A stretch of 64,000 bases of DNA from VXRJ01 sp964636705 (GTDB taxonomy: Bacteria; Acidobacteriota; Vicinamibacteria; Vicinamibacterales; UBA8438): NCBI GenBank assembly GCA_964636705.1, contig CAZWUJ010000005.1, forward strand, positions 62,001 to 126,000. Reading direction: 5' to 3'. Positions 1 through 8,055 of the stretch are shown in pieces; position 1 is the stretch's first letter, and every line of letters begins with the position of its first letter. A program made the translations under genes and the position numbers. Below the pieces are notes generated by a model. It saw nothing but the letters and a program-made list of their open reading frames with translations, searched no databases and was not told where the DNA came from.

Positions 1-562
1 GCGGCTGATGCCGGCCGGGGCGCCACCGCACAAGACCCCCTTCGAGCTGGCCGGCGGAGATCACCGGCTGGCGATGGTGGCGCTTGCCGTCGGAGGGCAC
101 GAAGGACTGTGCGCAAGCGACTTCGAGCTGCTCGCACCCGGCCCGTCGTACACCGCGGTTACGCTGCGGCGGCTCGCCGATGAGCAGGGATACGAACCCT
201 CCGGGTTGTTCTTCATACTCGGCAGCGACGCCTTCGCCGACATCGAACAGTGGTACGACTATCCCGCCTTGCTCGACCGGGGTCACTTCGTCGTCGTCTC
301 CCGCCCTGATACCGCAGGTCGGCCGCTCCGCGAACGGATGCCGGGGCTTGCGGACCGCATGCGCCCCGGCCGTCCCTGCCCGGAAGGCGCGCCCGCCATC
401 TGGCTGGTTGATGCCGACACGCGGAACGTTTCGTCATCCGAGATCCGCCAGCGTATCGCCCGGCGCGAACCGCTCGATCACCTGCTTCCGCGCGCGGTCG
501 CTGACTACATCTCTCGGCGCCAACTGTACGGCGCACGGCAGAACGGCACGGTTCCTGCATGA
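1..562 (+). CDS. nadD: Nicotinate-nucleotide adenylyltransferase, 5' end cut by window
   Basis: NadD adenylates nicotinate mononucleotide with ATP to make deamido-NAD in cytoplasmic NAD synthesis. The open frame runs in from the window edge (R-L before the first visible Met), so the N-terminal GxFxPxHxGH nucleotide-binding motif lies outside. What remains is diagnostic: PAGAPPHK near the start, FILGSDAFADIEQWYDYPALL around visible residues 62-84, and the C-terminal SSSEIRQRI signature near residue 140. About 186 residues are visible of a usual 200-215. The stop overlaps the ATG of rsfS in an ATGA arrangement, and nadD-rsfS is a very common bacterial gene pair. Confidence 0.9.
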   Translation, partial: RLMPAGAPPHKTPFELAGGDHRLAMVALAVGGHEGLCASDFELLAPGPSYTAVTLRRLADEQGYEPSGLFFILGSDAFADIEQWYDYPALLDRGHFVVVSRPDTAGRPLRERMPGLADRMRPGRPCPEGAPAIWLVDADTRNVSSSEIRQRIARREPLDHLLPRAVADYISRRQLYGARQNGTVPA

Positions 563-948
563 CGACCGGGTTGTCCCGATTGCCGGACCCGGTTCGCGCA
601 GCGGTCGCGGCGATGGTCGACAAGAAGGCCCTCGACATTGTCCTGCTCGACCTGCGGGAGTCGGGCGCCTTCACCGACTTCTTCGTCCTCGGCTCGGGGC
701 GGACAACGCGGCAGGTCCAGGCGATCGCCGACGCCGTGAACGAACGGCTACGAGCGATCGGCGCGCGACCCAATCATGTGGAAGGCTACGAGCATGCGGA
801 GTGGGTGTTGATCGATGGCTTCGATCTCCTCGTCCACATCTTCACCGTCGAGACGCGGGACGTCTACGGTCTCGAGCGGCTCTGGGGCAACGCCGGCCGG
901 ATCGCCGTTTCCGAGACCGGCCTCGACAGTTCCAGCGCCGACGCTTGA
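559..948 (+). CDS. rsfS: Ribosomal silencing factor RsfS
   Basis: RsfS binds ribosomal protein uL14 on the large subunit and blocks subunit joining, lowering translation when nutrients are short. The 129-residue product matches the family in size and sequence: KALDIVLLDLRE near the N-terminus, FTDFFVLGSGRTTRQVQAIADAV in the middle, then the EGYEHAEWVLIDGFDLLVHIF core and a final YGLERLWG. It overlaps nadD by four bases (ATGA), so the two are probably translationally coupled. Nothing about it is unusual. Confidence 0.95.
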   Translation: MTTGLSRLPDPVRAAVAAMVDKKALDIVLLDLRESGAFTDFFVLGSGRTTRQVQAIADAVNERLRAIGARPNHVEGYEHAEWVLIDGFDLLVHIFTVETRDVYGLERLWGNAGRIAVSETGLDSSSADA

Positions 949-970
949 ACCGGCCTGCGGCAACCCCCGT

Positions 971-1783
971 TTGCACCCGAGCGGCGCTCTCTCCGGACCG
1001 CGCCGCGCCATCGACGCGCTTCTGACCGTCGCCTGGGCGCCGCGCTGCATATGCTGCGAGACGCCGCTCGACTCGCCCACGCGCGGTCTCGTCTGCGACT
1101 GCTGCCTGCAGCGGATCCCGCGCCTTCTGCCGCCAATTTGCGGCCGTTGCGGCTTGCCGGCAGGCCCGCCGCTCGAGATAGACACGGAGCGCGACGGCAC
1201 CGGGCTCTGCGGCGCCTGCCGGCGGGACGGCGGACCGCCCATACCCCGCCGCGCTGCCGGCCTGCACGAGGGGCCGCTCCGCGCGATGATCCACGCGCTC
1301 AAGTACGGCGGCCGCCGCTCGCTCGCGCGCCCTCTTGCCGCGATGCTGCGGGAGGCGGCGGACGACTGGCTGCGCCAGGCCGACGCCGTCGTTCCCGTGC
1401 CGCTGCACCCGCTCCGGCGCTGGCGCCGCGGCTTCAACCAGGCGGAGGACATCGCCCGTCGTCTCGGCCGCCCCGTCATCCGGCCGATCCGAAGGACCCG
1501 CCACACCCGTCCGCAGATGGAACTTCCGCGCAGCGTCCGCCTCCGTGCGGTTCGCGGCGCGTTCAGGTGCGTGCGCCACCGTGCCGTCGGCGCAGCCTCG
1601 GCGGTCCGGGGGCGGAAACTCCTGCTGGTCGACGATGTGATTACGACGGGCGCAACCGTCGAGGCGTGCGCGGCGCTGCTGCGGGAGGCAGGCGCCGCTG
1701 GCGTGCGCGTGCTCGGCGTGGCGTTGGCCCCGCAACCCGGCGTCCACCAGCGCCCCGGCGGCATGCGAGGGTCTGGAGAGTAG
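971..1783 (+). CDS. ComF-family phosphoribosyltransferase-like protein
   Basis: The protein has the two-part architecture of ComF/GntX proteins. Near the N-terminus is a cysteine-rich zinc-ribbon-like stretch (CICC, then CDCC, CGRC and CGAC). The C-terminal half is a type I phosphoribosyltransferase domain with PVPLHPLRRWRRGFNQA and the PRPP-binding loop LLLVDDVITTGAT. ComF is needed for DNA uptake in competent bacteria, but many homologues are in species not known to be competent, so the role here is open. The start is uncertain. The frame is open upstream, but a start before 948 would overlap rsfS deeply, so I chose the TTG at 971, which leaves the first Cys pair about 22 residues in (about 270 residues total). 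Confidence 0.82.
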   Translation: MHPSGALSGPRRAIDALLTVAWAPRCICCETPLDSPTRGLVCDCCLQRIPRLLPPICGRCGLPAGPPLEIDTERDGTGLCGACRRDGGPPIPRRAAGLHEGPLRAMIHALKYGGRRSLARPLAAMLREAADDWLRQADAVVPVPLHPLRRWRRGFNQAEDIARRLGRPVIRPIRRTRHTRPQMELPRSVRLRAVRGAFRCVRHRAVGAASAVRGRKLLLVDDVITTGATVEACAALLREAGAAGVRVLGVALAPQPGVHQRPGGMRGSGE

Positions 1784-1850
1784 CGACGGGCGCGGCTGCT
1801 AATATGTCGCGGCGGGCGCCGGCTCCCGGACGCCTCCGGACACCACAACG

Positions 1851-2540
1851 ATGGCCAAGAAAGAACCGCTACACGACTACGAGATCACGCTCGATGAATT
1901 CCGCTTTCCGCTTCGCCTGCCGGGTCGCCAGGCGAATTTCCGACGGATCGCCGAGCTTCGCTATCAGAACAAGCGCGGCGATTTCGACACCGAGACAGCG
2001 GTGCTGCCGGGGCTCGACACGTTCTGGGAGTGCCAGCCCGGCGCCCACGCAAAGCGGAACTTCGTCCGGAAGGAACGGCCCGCCACCGCGCGTCGGGGCA
2101 AGCGGAAGGGCTCGACGGGGTACTACCTGCCCGAGGTGGATGTCGAGCGCATCGACGACTGGGACCGTCTGGTGCTCCGGATCCGGGCCATGCAACTCAA
2201 CCGGCTGAAGGTGACGGTTCTCGACGTCAACCGGCGCAACTGGTGGGATGCGTTGGCCGAGGCGGCGGCGCGCTTCGCGGGCGGCGTGATTGACCGGGCG
2301 GCGCGCCGCGCGAAGGCGGAGACGCGCGACGTGCCCTTCGCCGGCGGCCCGGCGGGCGATGCGTTCGGCGCCCTCGCGGACGACGTGCAGGCAGCCATCA
2401 CGCGGCGCCTCGCGGGTGGATCGGATACGAAGGTCCTCTTTGCGGCGTCCGCGCCGGCGAGCGACTACGGCCGCGTGGTCGTCGGCGACGAAGCGGACGC
2501 TGGCTACCGCCTCGCCTTCCGCATCGCCGATCCCGGGTGA
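1851..2540 (+). CDS. Hypothetical cytoplasmic protein, no recognised family
   Basis: This 229-residue protein starts MAKKEPLHDYEITLDEF and has no signal peptide or membrane segment. The N-terminal half is rich in Arg and Lys (for example RRGKRKGSTGYY around residue 85), followed by an acidic then hydrophobic region (VERIDDWDRLVLRIRAMQ). The C-terminal part is alanine-rich and probably helical. I do not recognise a catalytic motif. It lies between comF and the ECF sigma gene with gaps of 67 and 47 bases. Codon use looks like that of its neighbours, which supports a real gene. The basic N-terminal region might contact nucleic acid, but that is speculation. Confidence 0.7.
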   Translation: MAKKEPLHDYEITLDEFRFPLRLPGRQANFRRIAELRYQNKRGDFDTETAVLPGLDTFWECQPGAHAKRNFVRKERPATARRGKRKGSTGYYLPEVDVERIDDWDRLVLRIRAMQLNRLKVTVLDVNRRNWWDALAEAAARFAGGVIDRAARRAKAETRDVPFAGGPAGDAFGALADDVQAAITRRLAGGSDTKVLFAASAPASDYGRVVVGDEADAGYRLAFRIADPG

Positions 2541-2587
2541 TGCAGACCTTTTCGCCGACACGGACGTCCAACGAATAGGAAGAGGAG

Positions 2588-3319
2588 ATGCGGGCAGCCG
2601 CCACGGCGACCAGCGACACGCGGCTGGAAGGAGTCGACCCGTTCCCCGGGGACGTGCTCGCCGGCCGGAATGAGGTGACTGACGAGGAACTCGTTGCCCA
2701 GGCGCGCGAGGGCAACCGCCACGCCTTCGGGCAGTTGGTGCGCCGCTGGCAGCAGAAGATGTTCGCCCTGGCCTTCCGGGAAGTGCAGGACGAGACCGAG
2801 GCGCGTGAGATTGTCCAGGAAGCGTTCGTCAGCGCCTGGCAGTCGATAGGCAGGTTTCGGCAGGACTCGAAGTTCTCCACCTGGATGTACCGCATCACCC
2901 TCAACCGGTGCCGCGACTGGTTCCGGTCGCGGACGCGCACGCAGACGGTCAGCCTGGATCGAGGCGGCTCGGCTGTGGAACAGGCGGTGCGGACCGCGGA
3001 AGAGAGGGCGAGTCTCGCGGCCGAGCCGGCCGAGGAGGCCATGGTCCGCCGGTTCCAACTCGAGACAGTGCAACGGGCGATGCGGAGCTTGCCCGAGGCG
3101 CAGCGGCGCGCCATCATCCTGAAGGAGTTCCAGGGTCTTACGCTTCAGGAGATCGCCGACTTGACCGAGGAACCACTGAGCACCATCAAGACACGCGTGT
3201 ACCAGGGGCTTCGGACCTTGCGGGGACTTCTGGCCGACTCGGTGTGCACGGTGGCCGGCGGCCCCGAACAGCCGTACCCCCGCCTGGTGCCGCGACGTGG
3301 AGGAGAGTCCGATGTCTGA
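2588..3319 (+). CDS. RNA polymerase ECF sigma factor (RpoE/SigW-like)
   Basis: This is a sigma-70 family factor of the extracytoplasmic-function group: region 2 and region 4 only, 243 residues, slightly long because of an N-terminal extension of about 30 residues. Region 2 is at about residues 35-105 (DEELVAQAREGNRHAFGQLV, then DETEAREIVQEAFVSAWQ and FSTWMYRITLNRCRDWFR). Region 4 is at about 160-215 (LPEAQRRAIILKEFQGLTLQEIA, then STIKTRVYQGLRTLRGLL). It is preceded by a purine-rich ribosome-binding site (AGGAAGAGGAG). Its last eight bases overlap the next gene, an apparent zinc-finger anti-sigma factor, as expected for a sigma/anti-sigma pair. The stress it responds to cannot be read from the sequence. 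Confidence 0.93.
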   Translation: MRAAATATSDTRLEGVDPFPGDVLAGRNEVTDEELVAQAREGNRHAFGQLVRRWQQKMFALAFREVQDETEAREIVQEAFVSAWQSIGRFRQDSKFSTWMYRITLNRCRDWFRSRTRTQTVSLDRGGSAVEQAVRTAEERASLAAEPAEEAMVRRFQLETVQRAMRSLPEAQRRAIILKEFQGLTLQEIADLTEEPLSTIKTRVYQGLRTLRGLLADSVCTVAGGPEQPYPRLVPRRGGESDV

Positions 3320-4082
3320 TTGTCCGGACAACAGCGCACTGATCACGTATCTCTACGAAGAGGACGCGGCCGGTGACCGCGAGCGCGTGGGGTCGCATGT
3401 TGCCGCGTGCCGAGCCTGTTCGGAGGAGCTGGCGTCAATGCGTTCGGTCCAGGGCACGCTGTCTGTCTGGACGGCGCCGGTAGCGGATCGCGCATTCGAT
3501 CGGTGGCGGGACGCGCCGTCCGCGGCTTCCACGACGGCGCCGGACCCGCGTCCGAGCGCAGCGTTCTGGTCCGGCTGGTCGCTGTCGCCTGCCTGGAGCC
3601 TGGGCGTCGCAGCGGCGGCATGCCTCGCGGTGGGCGTCACGGCAGCGGCCATCGCCGGATTCGAGGTGCGCTACGGTGACTTCGCCGTCAGCATAGGGAG
3701 GCCCGCGTCTCCCGAGGAGACCGTGGCGGCGTTCGGGGGACGAGACACGGACATCGTGCTGTCGCGGCCCGGTGACGCCTTCGGATCGGGCCTGGAGTTT
3801 GCGCTTGTCGGCGGCGATCCCCTCCCGCGCGGGGACACGGCGGCGATGCTGGAGCGGCTGACCATCTTCACCCCCGAATCATCGACGGCGTTGCTGGAGG
3901 AGATCCGACGTCGCATGGCCGAACGCGAGCTGGCATCCGAACCGGCGTGGCCCGACATTGTCCAGCGGCTCCGGAGCGCCCAGGAGCGCAACCCGGAGCG
4001 GGTTCGGGAGGACTTCGCCGACTTCGTCGTCCGTGTCGCGGCGCCGCCCGGCGACGTGCGGCCCGCTGGCCCCGGCAGGTAG
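3312..4082 (+). CDS. Putative zinc-finger anti-sigma factor, membrane-anchored
   Basis: The N-terminal domain carries an HxxxCxxC motif (H29, C33, C36) typical of ZAS-type anti-sigma factors that hold ECF sigma factors inactive at the membrane. One hydrophobic segment follows at about residues 95-115, and the remaining 140 or so residues would be periplasmic; I do not recognise that sensor part. I chose the ATG at 3312 because GGAGGAG (3299-3305) sits at good spacing before it. An in-frame GTG at 3297 would place the ribosome-binding site inside the gene. The eight-base overlap with the sigma gene suggests translational coupling, which keeps the two proteins balanced. Length is 256 residues. 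Confidence 0.78.
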   Translation: MSDCPDNSALITYLYEEDAAGDRERVGSHVAACRACSEELASMRSVQGTLSVWTAPVADRAFDRWRDAPSAASTTAPDPRPSAAFWSGWSLSPAWSLGVAAAACLAVGVTAAAIAGFEVRYGDFAVSIGRPASPEETVAAFGGRDTDIVLSRPGDAFGSGLEFALVGGDPLPRGDTAAMLERLTIFTPESSTALLEEIRRRMAERELASEPAWPDIVQRLRSAQERNPERVREDFADFVVRVAAPPGDVRPAGPGR

Positions 4083-4105
4083 GAGCTTCGCCAATGCGCG
4101 CGATC

Positions 4106-4111
4106 TACAAT
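4106..4111 (+). promoter_or_regulatory. Candidate -10 element of a leaderless promoter
   Basis: TACAAT (five of six matches to TATAAT) is followed by exactly six bases and then the ATG at 4118. At this spacing transcription would start on or next to the start codon. I see no clear -35 element. The same layout occurs before four other genes in the window. Confidence 0.45.
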
Positions 4112-4117
4112 CGGACG

Positions 4118-4690
4118 ATGCGAAACCAATCAGCCTGGCTTGCCGCGCTGGTGCTGGCGCCCCTCGTCGCGGTGACCGGGTGCGGCTCGAGGCCCGACCT
4201 GATGATGGCGCTGAGCGTGACAAACGTCACGACCGGATGGCTCGATGTCGGCCTGGACGAGCTGGGGCGCAACAAGCTCGTGCCCGCCATCGAGTTCAAC
4301 ATCGAGAACGTCTCGGAAGACCACCTCGGGATGCTGCAACTCAACGGCGTCTTTCGCCGCTGCCTGGTGCTCTACCAGGGTCAGGCGCCGCCCGAGGATC
4401 CCGTGTCGCCCGCAGACTCGCAGGCCGGCACCTGCCTTGCCGAGGATCAGGAATGGGGCGGCGCGCCGCTGATCCGGGCCGTCGGCACCGAGGGACTCTC
4501 GTCCGGCGGCGCGCTCGGGCCGTTCACGATGGAGTCACGCCTCGGTTATACGGGGGAGCAGTCCCTCCCCGAGATGCTCCAGCACCGCGACTTCGTTGAC
4601 GTGAAGGTGGAGCTGTACATCAAGCACCGCGCCGAACAATGGGTGAAGGTGCGCGAGTTCCCGATCGACCGGCAGTTGCTGACCCAGTAG
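4118..4690 (+). CDS. Putative lipoprotein of unknown function
   Basis: From the ATG at 4118 the product is about 190 residues. It starts with a short lipoprotein signal peptide: a positively charged N-terminus, a hydrophobic LAALVLAPLV core and a VTGC lipobox, so the Cys would be lipidated. The mature part has no motif I recognise; it looks beta-rich, and it may carry a disulfide pair (RRCLVLY and GTCLAED). An ATG at 4094 with AGGAG in front is an alternative and would add eight residues. I prefer 4118 because it gives a normal signal peptide and sits six bases after a TACAAT hexamer. It follows the sigma/anti-sigma pair closely and might belong to that regulon. Confidence 0.7.
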   Translation: MRNQSAWLAALVLAPLVAVTGCGSRPDLMMALSVTNVTTGWLDVGLDELGRNKLVPAIEFNIENVSEDHLGMLQLNGVFRRCLVLYQGQAPPEDPVSPADSQAGTCLAEDQEWGGAPLIRAVGTEGLSSGGALGPFTMESRLGYTGEQSLPEMLQHRDFVDVKVELYIKHRAEQWVKVREFPIDRQLLTQ

Positions 4691-4706
4691 CAGATCGGCT
4701 GCCTGC

Positions 4707-6095
4707 GTGAACTCCGCGCCGTCGCTCGTCCGCCGCCTCGGCCCGCTCGACGGCGCATCGATCATCGTCTCGAACGTGATCGGCAGCGGCATCTTCCTGG
4801 TCCCCGCGCTGGTCGCAATCTGGGTGCCCAGCGTCTGGCCGATGCTGGGCGCGTGGCTTGCCGGGGGGCTGCTCGCCTTCGCCGGCGCGATGGCCTATGC
4901 CGAACTGGCGGCCCGGCTCCCGAGGGCGGGCGGCGAGTACGTCTATCTTCGGGAGGCGTTCGGTCCCGTTGCGGGATTCCTTTCCGGCTGGACTTCGTTC
5001 GTCGCGGGATTCTCCGGAGCGATCGCGGCCGGGGCGGTCGGCCTCGCGACCTACCTCGGGCGCCTGATGCCGGCTGCGGCCGACGCGACGCCCTTCGCGA
5101 CGCTCCCCCTCGGAATCGTCACCCTCAGCCTCTCCCGCCGGACCCTCGTGGCGCTTGGGGCGATTGCGGTTCTCACCGTCGTCCACATTGCCGGCCTCGG
5201 CCCGGGACGGGTCGTGCAGAACGTGCTTGCCGTCGCCAAGGTGGGCTTTCTGGTGCTGCTGGTCGCGCTCGGCTTCGCGATCGGCAACGGATCGGGCGCC
5301 AACTTCGGAGCTCCAGGCGGTGACGCGGTGACGCCGGCGCTCTGGCTGCTTGCCCTCATTCCGATAATGTTCAGCTACTCGGGCTGGAACGCCGCGGCGT
5401 ATGTCGCCGAGGAAATCCGCGAACCGGAGCGGAATGCGCCGATCGCCATGGCGATCGGGACATCGGCCGTGGTCGGCATCTACCTGCTGCTCAACCTCCT
5501 GTACGTCTACGCCATGCCGGTGACGGAGATGGGGGAGCTTGCTTCGGCCGACGCGAGGGTGATCGACGCGGCCGGCGCGCGGCTGTTCGGGGACGGGTTT
5601 GCCGCGCTGCTCGCGGCCGCCTCCGTGGTGATGATTGCGGCCAGCCTCAGCGCGATGGTGCTGGCCGGGCCGCGCGTCTATTTCGCGATGGCGCGGGACG
5701 GTCAGTTCTTCGACGCGGCGGCGCGTGTGCATCCCCGATTGCGAACCCCGACCGCCGCAATCCTCGCCCAGAGCGCGTGGAGCTCACTGCTGGTGCTTGC
5801 CGGCACGTTCGATCAGTTGCTCCTGTATACCGGTTTCGCGGTCGTGATGTTCTCCGGGGCGGGTGTCGCGGCCCTCTTCGTACTACGTCGGCGCGATGGC
5901 GCAGCCGCGCGACGCGTAACCCTGCTCGGCTGGGCCGCGCCAGCCGTATTCGTCGCGGCGAGTGCGGCGATGCTGGTGAACGCGGTGTGGCGCGAACCGG
6001 CGGCGTCCGGCGCCGGCGTGCTGTTGATCGCGGCGGGCCTCCCGCTCTTCTTCATCTTTCGCCGGCGCGCTGCGGGAAAGGACCGCTTCGCATGA
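4707..6095 (+). CDS. APC-superfamily amino acid permease
   Basis: This is an inner-membrane secondary transporter of the amino acid-polyamine-organocation superfamily, about 462 residues with about 12 predicted hydrophobic segments. Family marks are visible at the N-terminus: ASIIVSNVIGSGIF in the first helix (the substrate-binding GSGIF motif), GGLLAFAGAMAYAELAARLPRAGGEYVY in helix 2 and the following loop, and YSGWNAAAYVAEEIREPERN in the middle. The substrate cannot be predicted with confidence. The start is a GTG 16 bases after the previous stop. Its TGA overlaps the first ATG of hslV (ATGA). Confidence 0.9.
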   Translation: MNSAPSLVRRLGPLDGASIIVSNVIGSGIFLVPALVAIWVPSVWPMLGAWLAGGLLAFAGAMAYAELAARLPRAGGEYVYLREAFGPVAGFLSGWTSFVAGFSGAIAAGAVGLATYLGRLMPAAADATPFATLPLGIVTLSLSRRTLVALGAIAVLTVVHIAGLGPGRVVQNVLAVAKVGFLVLLVALGFAIGNGSGANFGAPGGDAVTPALWLLALIPIMFSYSGWNAAAYVAEEIREPERNAPIAMAIGTSAVVGIYLLLNLLYVYAMPVTEMGELASADARVIDAAGARLFGDGFAALLAAASVVMIAASLSAMVLAGPRVYFAMARDGQFFDAAARVHPRLRTPTAAILAQSAWSSLLVLAGTFDQLLLYTGFAVVMFSGAGVAALFVLRRRDGAAARRVTLLGWAAPAVFVAASAAMLVNAVWREPAASGAGVLLIAAGLPLFFIFRRRAAGKDRFA

Positions 6096-6646
6096 TGACG
6101 ATCGGACCGGAGGCGGAGCGTTTCCACGGCACCACCGTGCTGGCGATCCGCCGCAGCGGCCAGACCGTGATGGCGAGTGACGGGCAGGTGACGCTGGGCG
6201 CCACCGTGGTGAAGCAGTCCGCCAGGAAGATCCGCCGCCTCTACAGCGACCGGGTCCTGGCCGGCTTCGCCGGCTCCGCCGCCGACTCGTTCGCGCTGTT
6301 CTCCCGTTTCGACGCGAAACTCGAAGAGCATCGCGGCAATCTGGAGCGGGCGGTGGTGGAGCTCGCCAAGGAGTGGCGCACGGACCGCGCGCTACGCCGG
6401 CTCGACGCGATGCTGGTGGTTGCCGACGCGCATACGACGCTCCTGCTCTCGGGCAACGGGGACCTCATCGAACCCGACGACGGCATTGTGGCGATCGGAT
6501 CGGGTGGCGCTTTCGCGATGGCGGCGGCCAAGGCGCTGGCTCGGCGGAGCGAGCTCGACGCACGCGCGATCGCGGAGACGGCGATGCAGATCGCGGCGGA
6601 GATTTGCATTTATACAAATGGCAGTGTCACCATCGAGACACTGTAG
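6092..6646 (+). CDS. hslV: ATP-dependent protease subunit HslV
   Basis: HslV (ClpQ) forms a double hexameric ring that degrades proteins unfolded by HslU in the cytoplasm. The 184-residue product has the HGTTVLAIRRSGQTVMASDGQVTLG signature starting at residue 12. The catalytic threonine is Thr14, directly after His-Gly, so a 13-residue propeptide must be removed. The C-terminus has AAEICIYTNGSVTIETL, as in family members. It overlaps the permease gene by four bases and is two bases from hslU, so hslVU is an operon as in most bacteria. Confidence 0.96.
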   Translation: MMTIGPEAERFHGTTVLAIRRSGQTVMASDGQVTLGATVVKQSARKIRRLYSDRVLAGFAGSAADSFALFSRFDAKLEEHRGNLERAVVELAKEWRTDRALRRLDAMLVVADAHTTLLLSGNGDLIEPDDGIVAIGSGGAFAMAAAKALARRSELDARAIAETAMQIAAEICIYTNGSVTIETL

Positions 6647-6648
6647 CC

Positions 6649-8055
6649 GTGCCGATCTACCTGCCTGAGACTACCGCTTCCAGCACTGATGCGATGACCC
6701 CGCGCGAGATCGTCGCGGAGCTGGATCGGTATGTCATCGGACAGCATCAGGCCAAGCGCGCCGTGGCGATCGCGCTGCGCAACCGAATGCGACGCCAGAA
6801 GCTGCCGCCGGAACTGGCGAGTGAGGTGGCGCCGAAGAACATCCTCATGATCGGCCCGACGGGTGTCGGCAAGACCGAGGTGGCCCGGCGCCTGGCGCGC
6901 CTTGCGCAGTCGCCCTTCATCAAGGTGGAGGCGTCGAAGTTCACCGAGGTGGGCTACGTCGGGCGCGATGTCGAGTCGATGGTGCGCGACCTGGTCGAGC
7001 TGGCGGTCGGCATGGTGCGCGAGGAGCGGCTGGTCGAGGTGAGGGCCAAGGCGCGCGCCAATGCCGAAGAACGTCTGCTCGACCTGCTGATGCCGTCGCG
7101 GCCCGGTCCGACCCCGATCGTGCCGCCGGTGCGTGGAGTTGATCCGGCGGGCGAGGCGGCGCCGCCGGTGGAGTCGGCCCGCCGGACTCGTGAGAAGCTG
7201 CGGGAGCAGCTCCGCGAGGGACGGCTCGACGAACGGACGGTCGAGCTCGAGACGCGCGAGGCGTCGTTTCCTTCGCTCCAGGTGATTGGCGGAACGTCGT
7301 TCGAAGAGATCGACGTCACGATGAAGGAGATGATGCCGGGTCTTTTCGGGCGCAACCGGCCGCGAAAGATGCGCGTCCCGGATGCGATCGATCACCTTGC
7401 CCGCGAGGAGGAACAGAAGCTGATCGACATGGATAGCGTCGGCCGGACCGCGATCGAGCGGGTCGAGCAGGCGGGGATCATCTTTGTCGACGAGATCGAC
7501 AAGATCGCGGGCCGGGAGCGGGCGCACGGCCCCGACGTGAGCCGGGAGGGCGTGCAGCGCGACATCCTGCCGATCGTCGAGGGGACGACCGTCAAGACGA
7601 AGCACGGCATGTGCCGGACGGATCACATCCTCTTCATCGCCTCTGGCGCCTTTCACCTGTCCAAGCCGTCGGATCTGATCCCCGAGTTGCAGGGGCGCTT
7701 CCCGATTCGAGTGGAGCTCGATTCCCTCGGGACGGACGACTTCGTCCGGATCCTGACCGAGCCGCAGGGAGCCCTCGTCACCCAGTACCGCGCGCTGCTC
7801 GCCACGGAAGGGGTTGATCTGGTGTTCGACGCGGGCGCGATCCGCCGGATCGCGGAGTTGGCCAGCCGTGTGAACGAACAGAGCGAGAATATCGGGGCGC
7901 GCCGCCTCCACACGGTGATGGAGAAGCTGCTCGACGACATCTCTTTCGACGCGCCCGACATGGCGGAGAGACAGGTCTTGATCGACGCCGCTTATGTCGA
8001 GCGCATGCTGGCCGGCATCGTGGAGAACGAGGACTTGTCGCGTTACATCCTTTGA
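6649..8055 (+). CDS. hslU: ATPase subunit HslU of the HslVU protease
   Basis: HslU is the AAA+ unfoldase that feeds substrates to HslV. The sequence has the family N-terminus TPREIVAELDRYVIGQ, the Walker A motif GPTGVGKT (residues 69-76 from the GTG), Walker B IIFVDEIDKIAG, a middle (I) domain of about 100 residues, and the C-terminal region ending in SRYIL, which docks into HslV. I used the GTG at 6649 (468 residues). The ATG at 6694 would give 453 residues, nearer the usual 440-450, and is equally possible; neither has a strong ribosome-binding site. The stop overlaps the TTG of the next gene by four bases. Confidence 0.95.
   Translation: MPIYLPETTASSTDAMTPREIVAELDRYVIGQHQAKRAVAIALRNRMRRQKLPPELASEVAPKNILMIGPTGVGKTEVARRLARLAQSPFIKVEASKFTEVGYVGRDVESMVRDLVELAVGMVREERLVEVRAKARANAEERLLDLLMPSRPGPTPIVPPVRGVDPAGEAAPPVESARRTREKLREQLREGRLDERTVELETREASFPSLQVIGGTSFEEIDVTMKEMMPGLFGRNRPRKMRVPDAIDHLAREEEQKLIDMDSVGRTAIERVEQAGIIFVDEIDKIAGRERAHGPDVSREGVQRDILPIVEGTTVKTKHGMCRTDHILFIASGAFHLSKPSDLIPELQGRFPIRVELDSLGTDDFVRILTEPQGALVTQYRALLATEGVDLVFDAGAIRRIAELASRVNEQSENIGARRLHTVMEKLLDDISFDAPDMAERQVLIDAAYVERMLAGIVENEDLSRYIL

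Noticed and set aside
4094..4117. ATG at 4094 as start of the lipoprotein gene
   Set aside because: It has AGGAG upstream but gives a long charged extension before the signal peptide; ATG 4118 with the TACAAT-N6 layout fits better. It remains possible.
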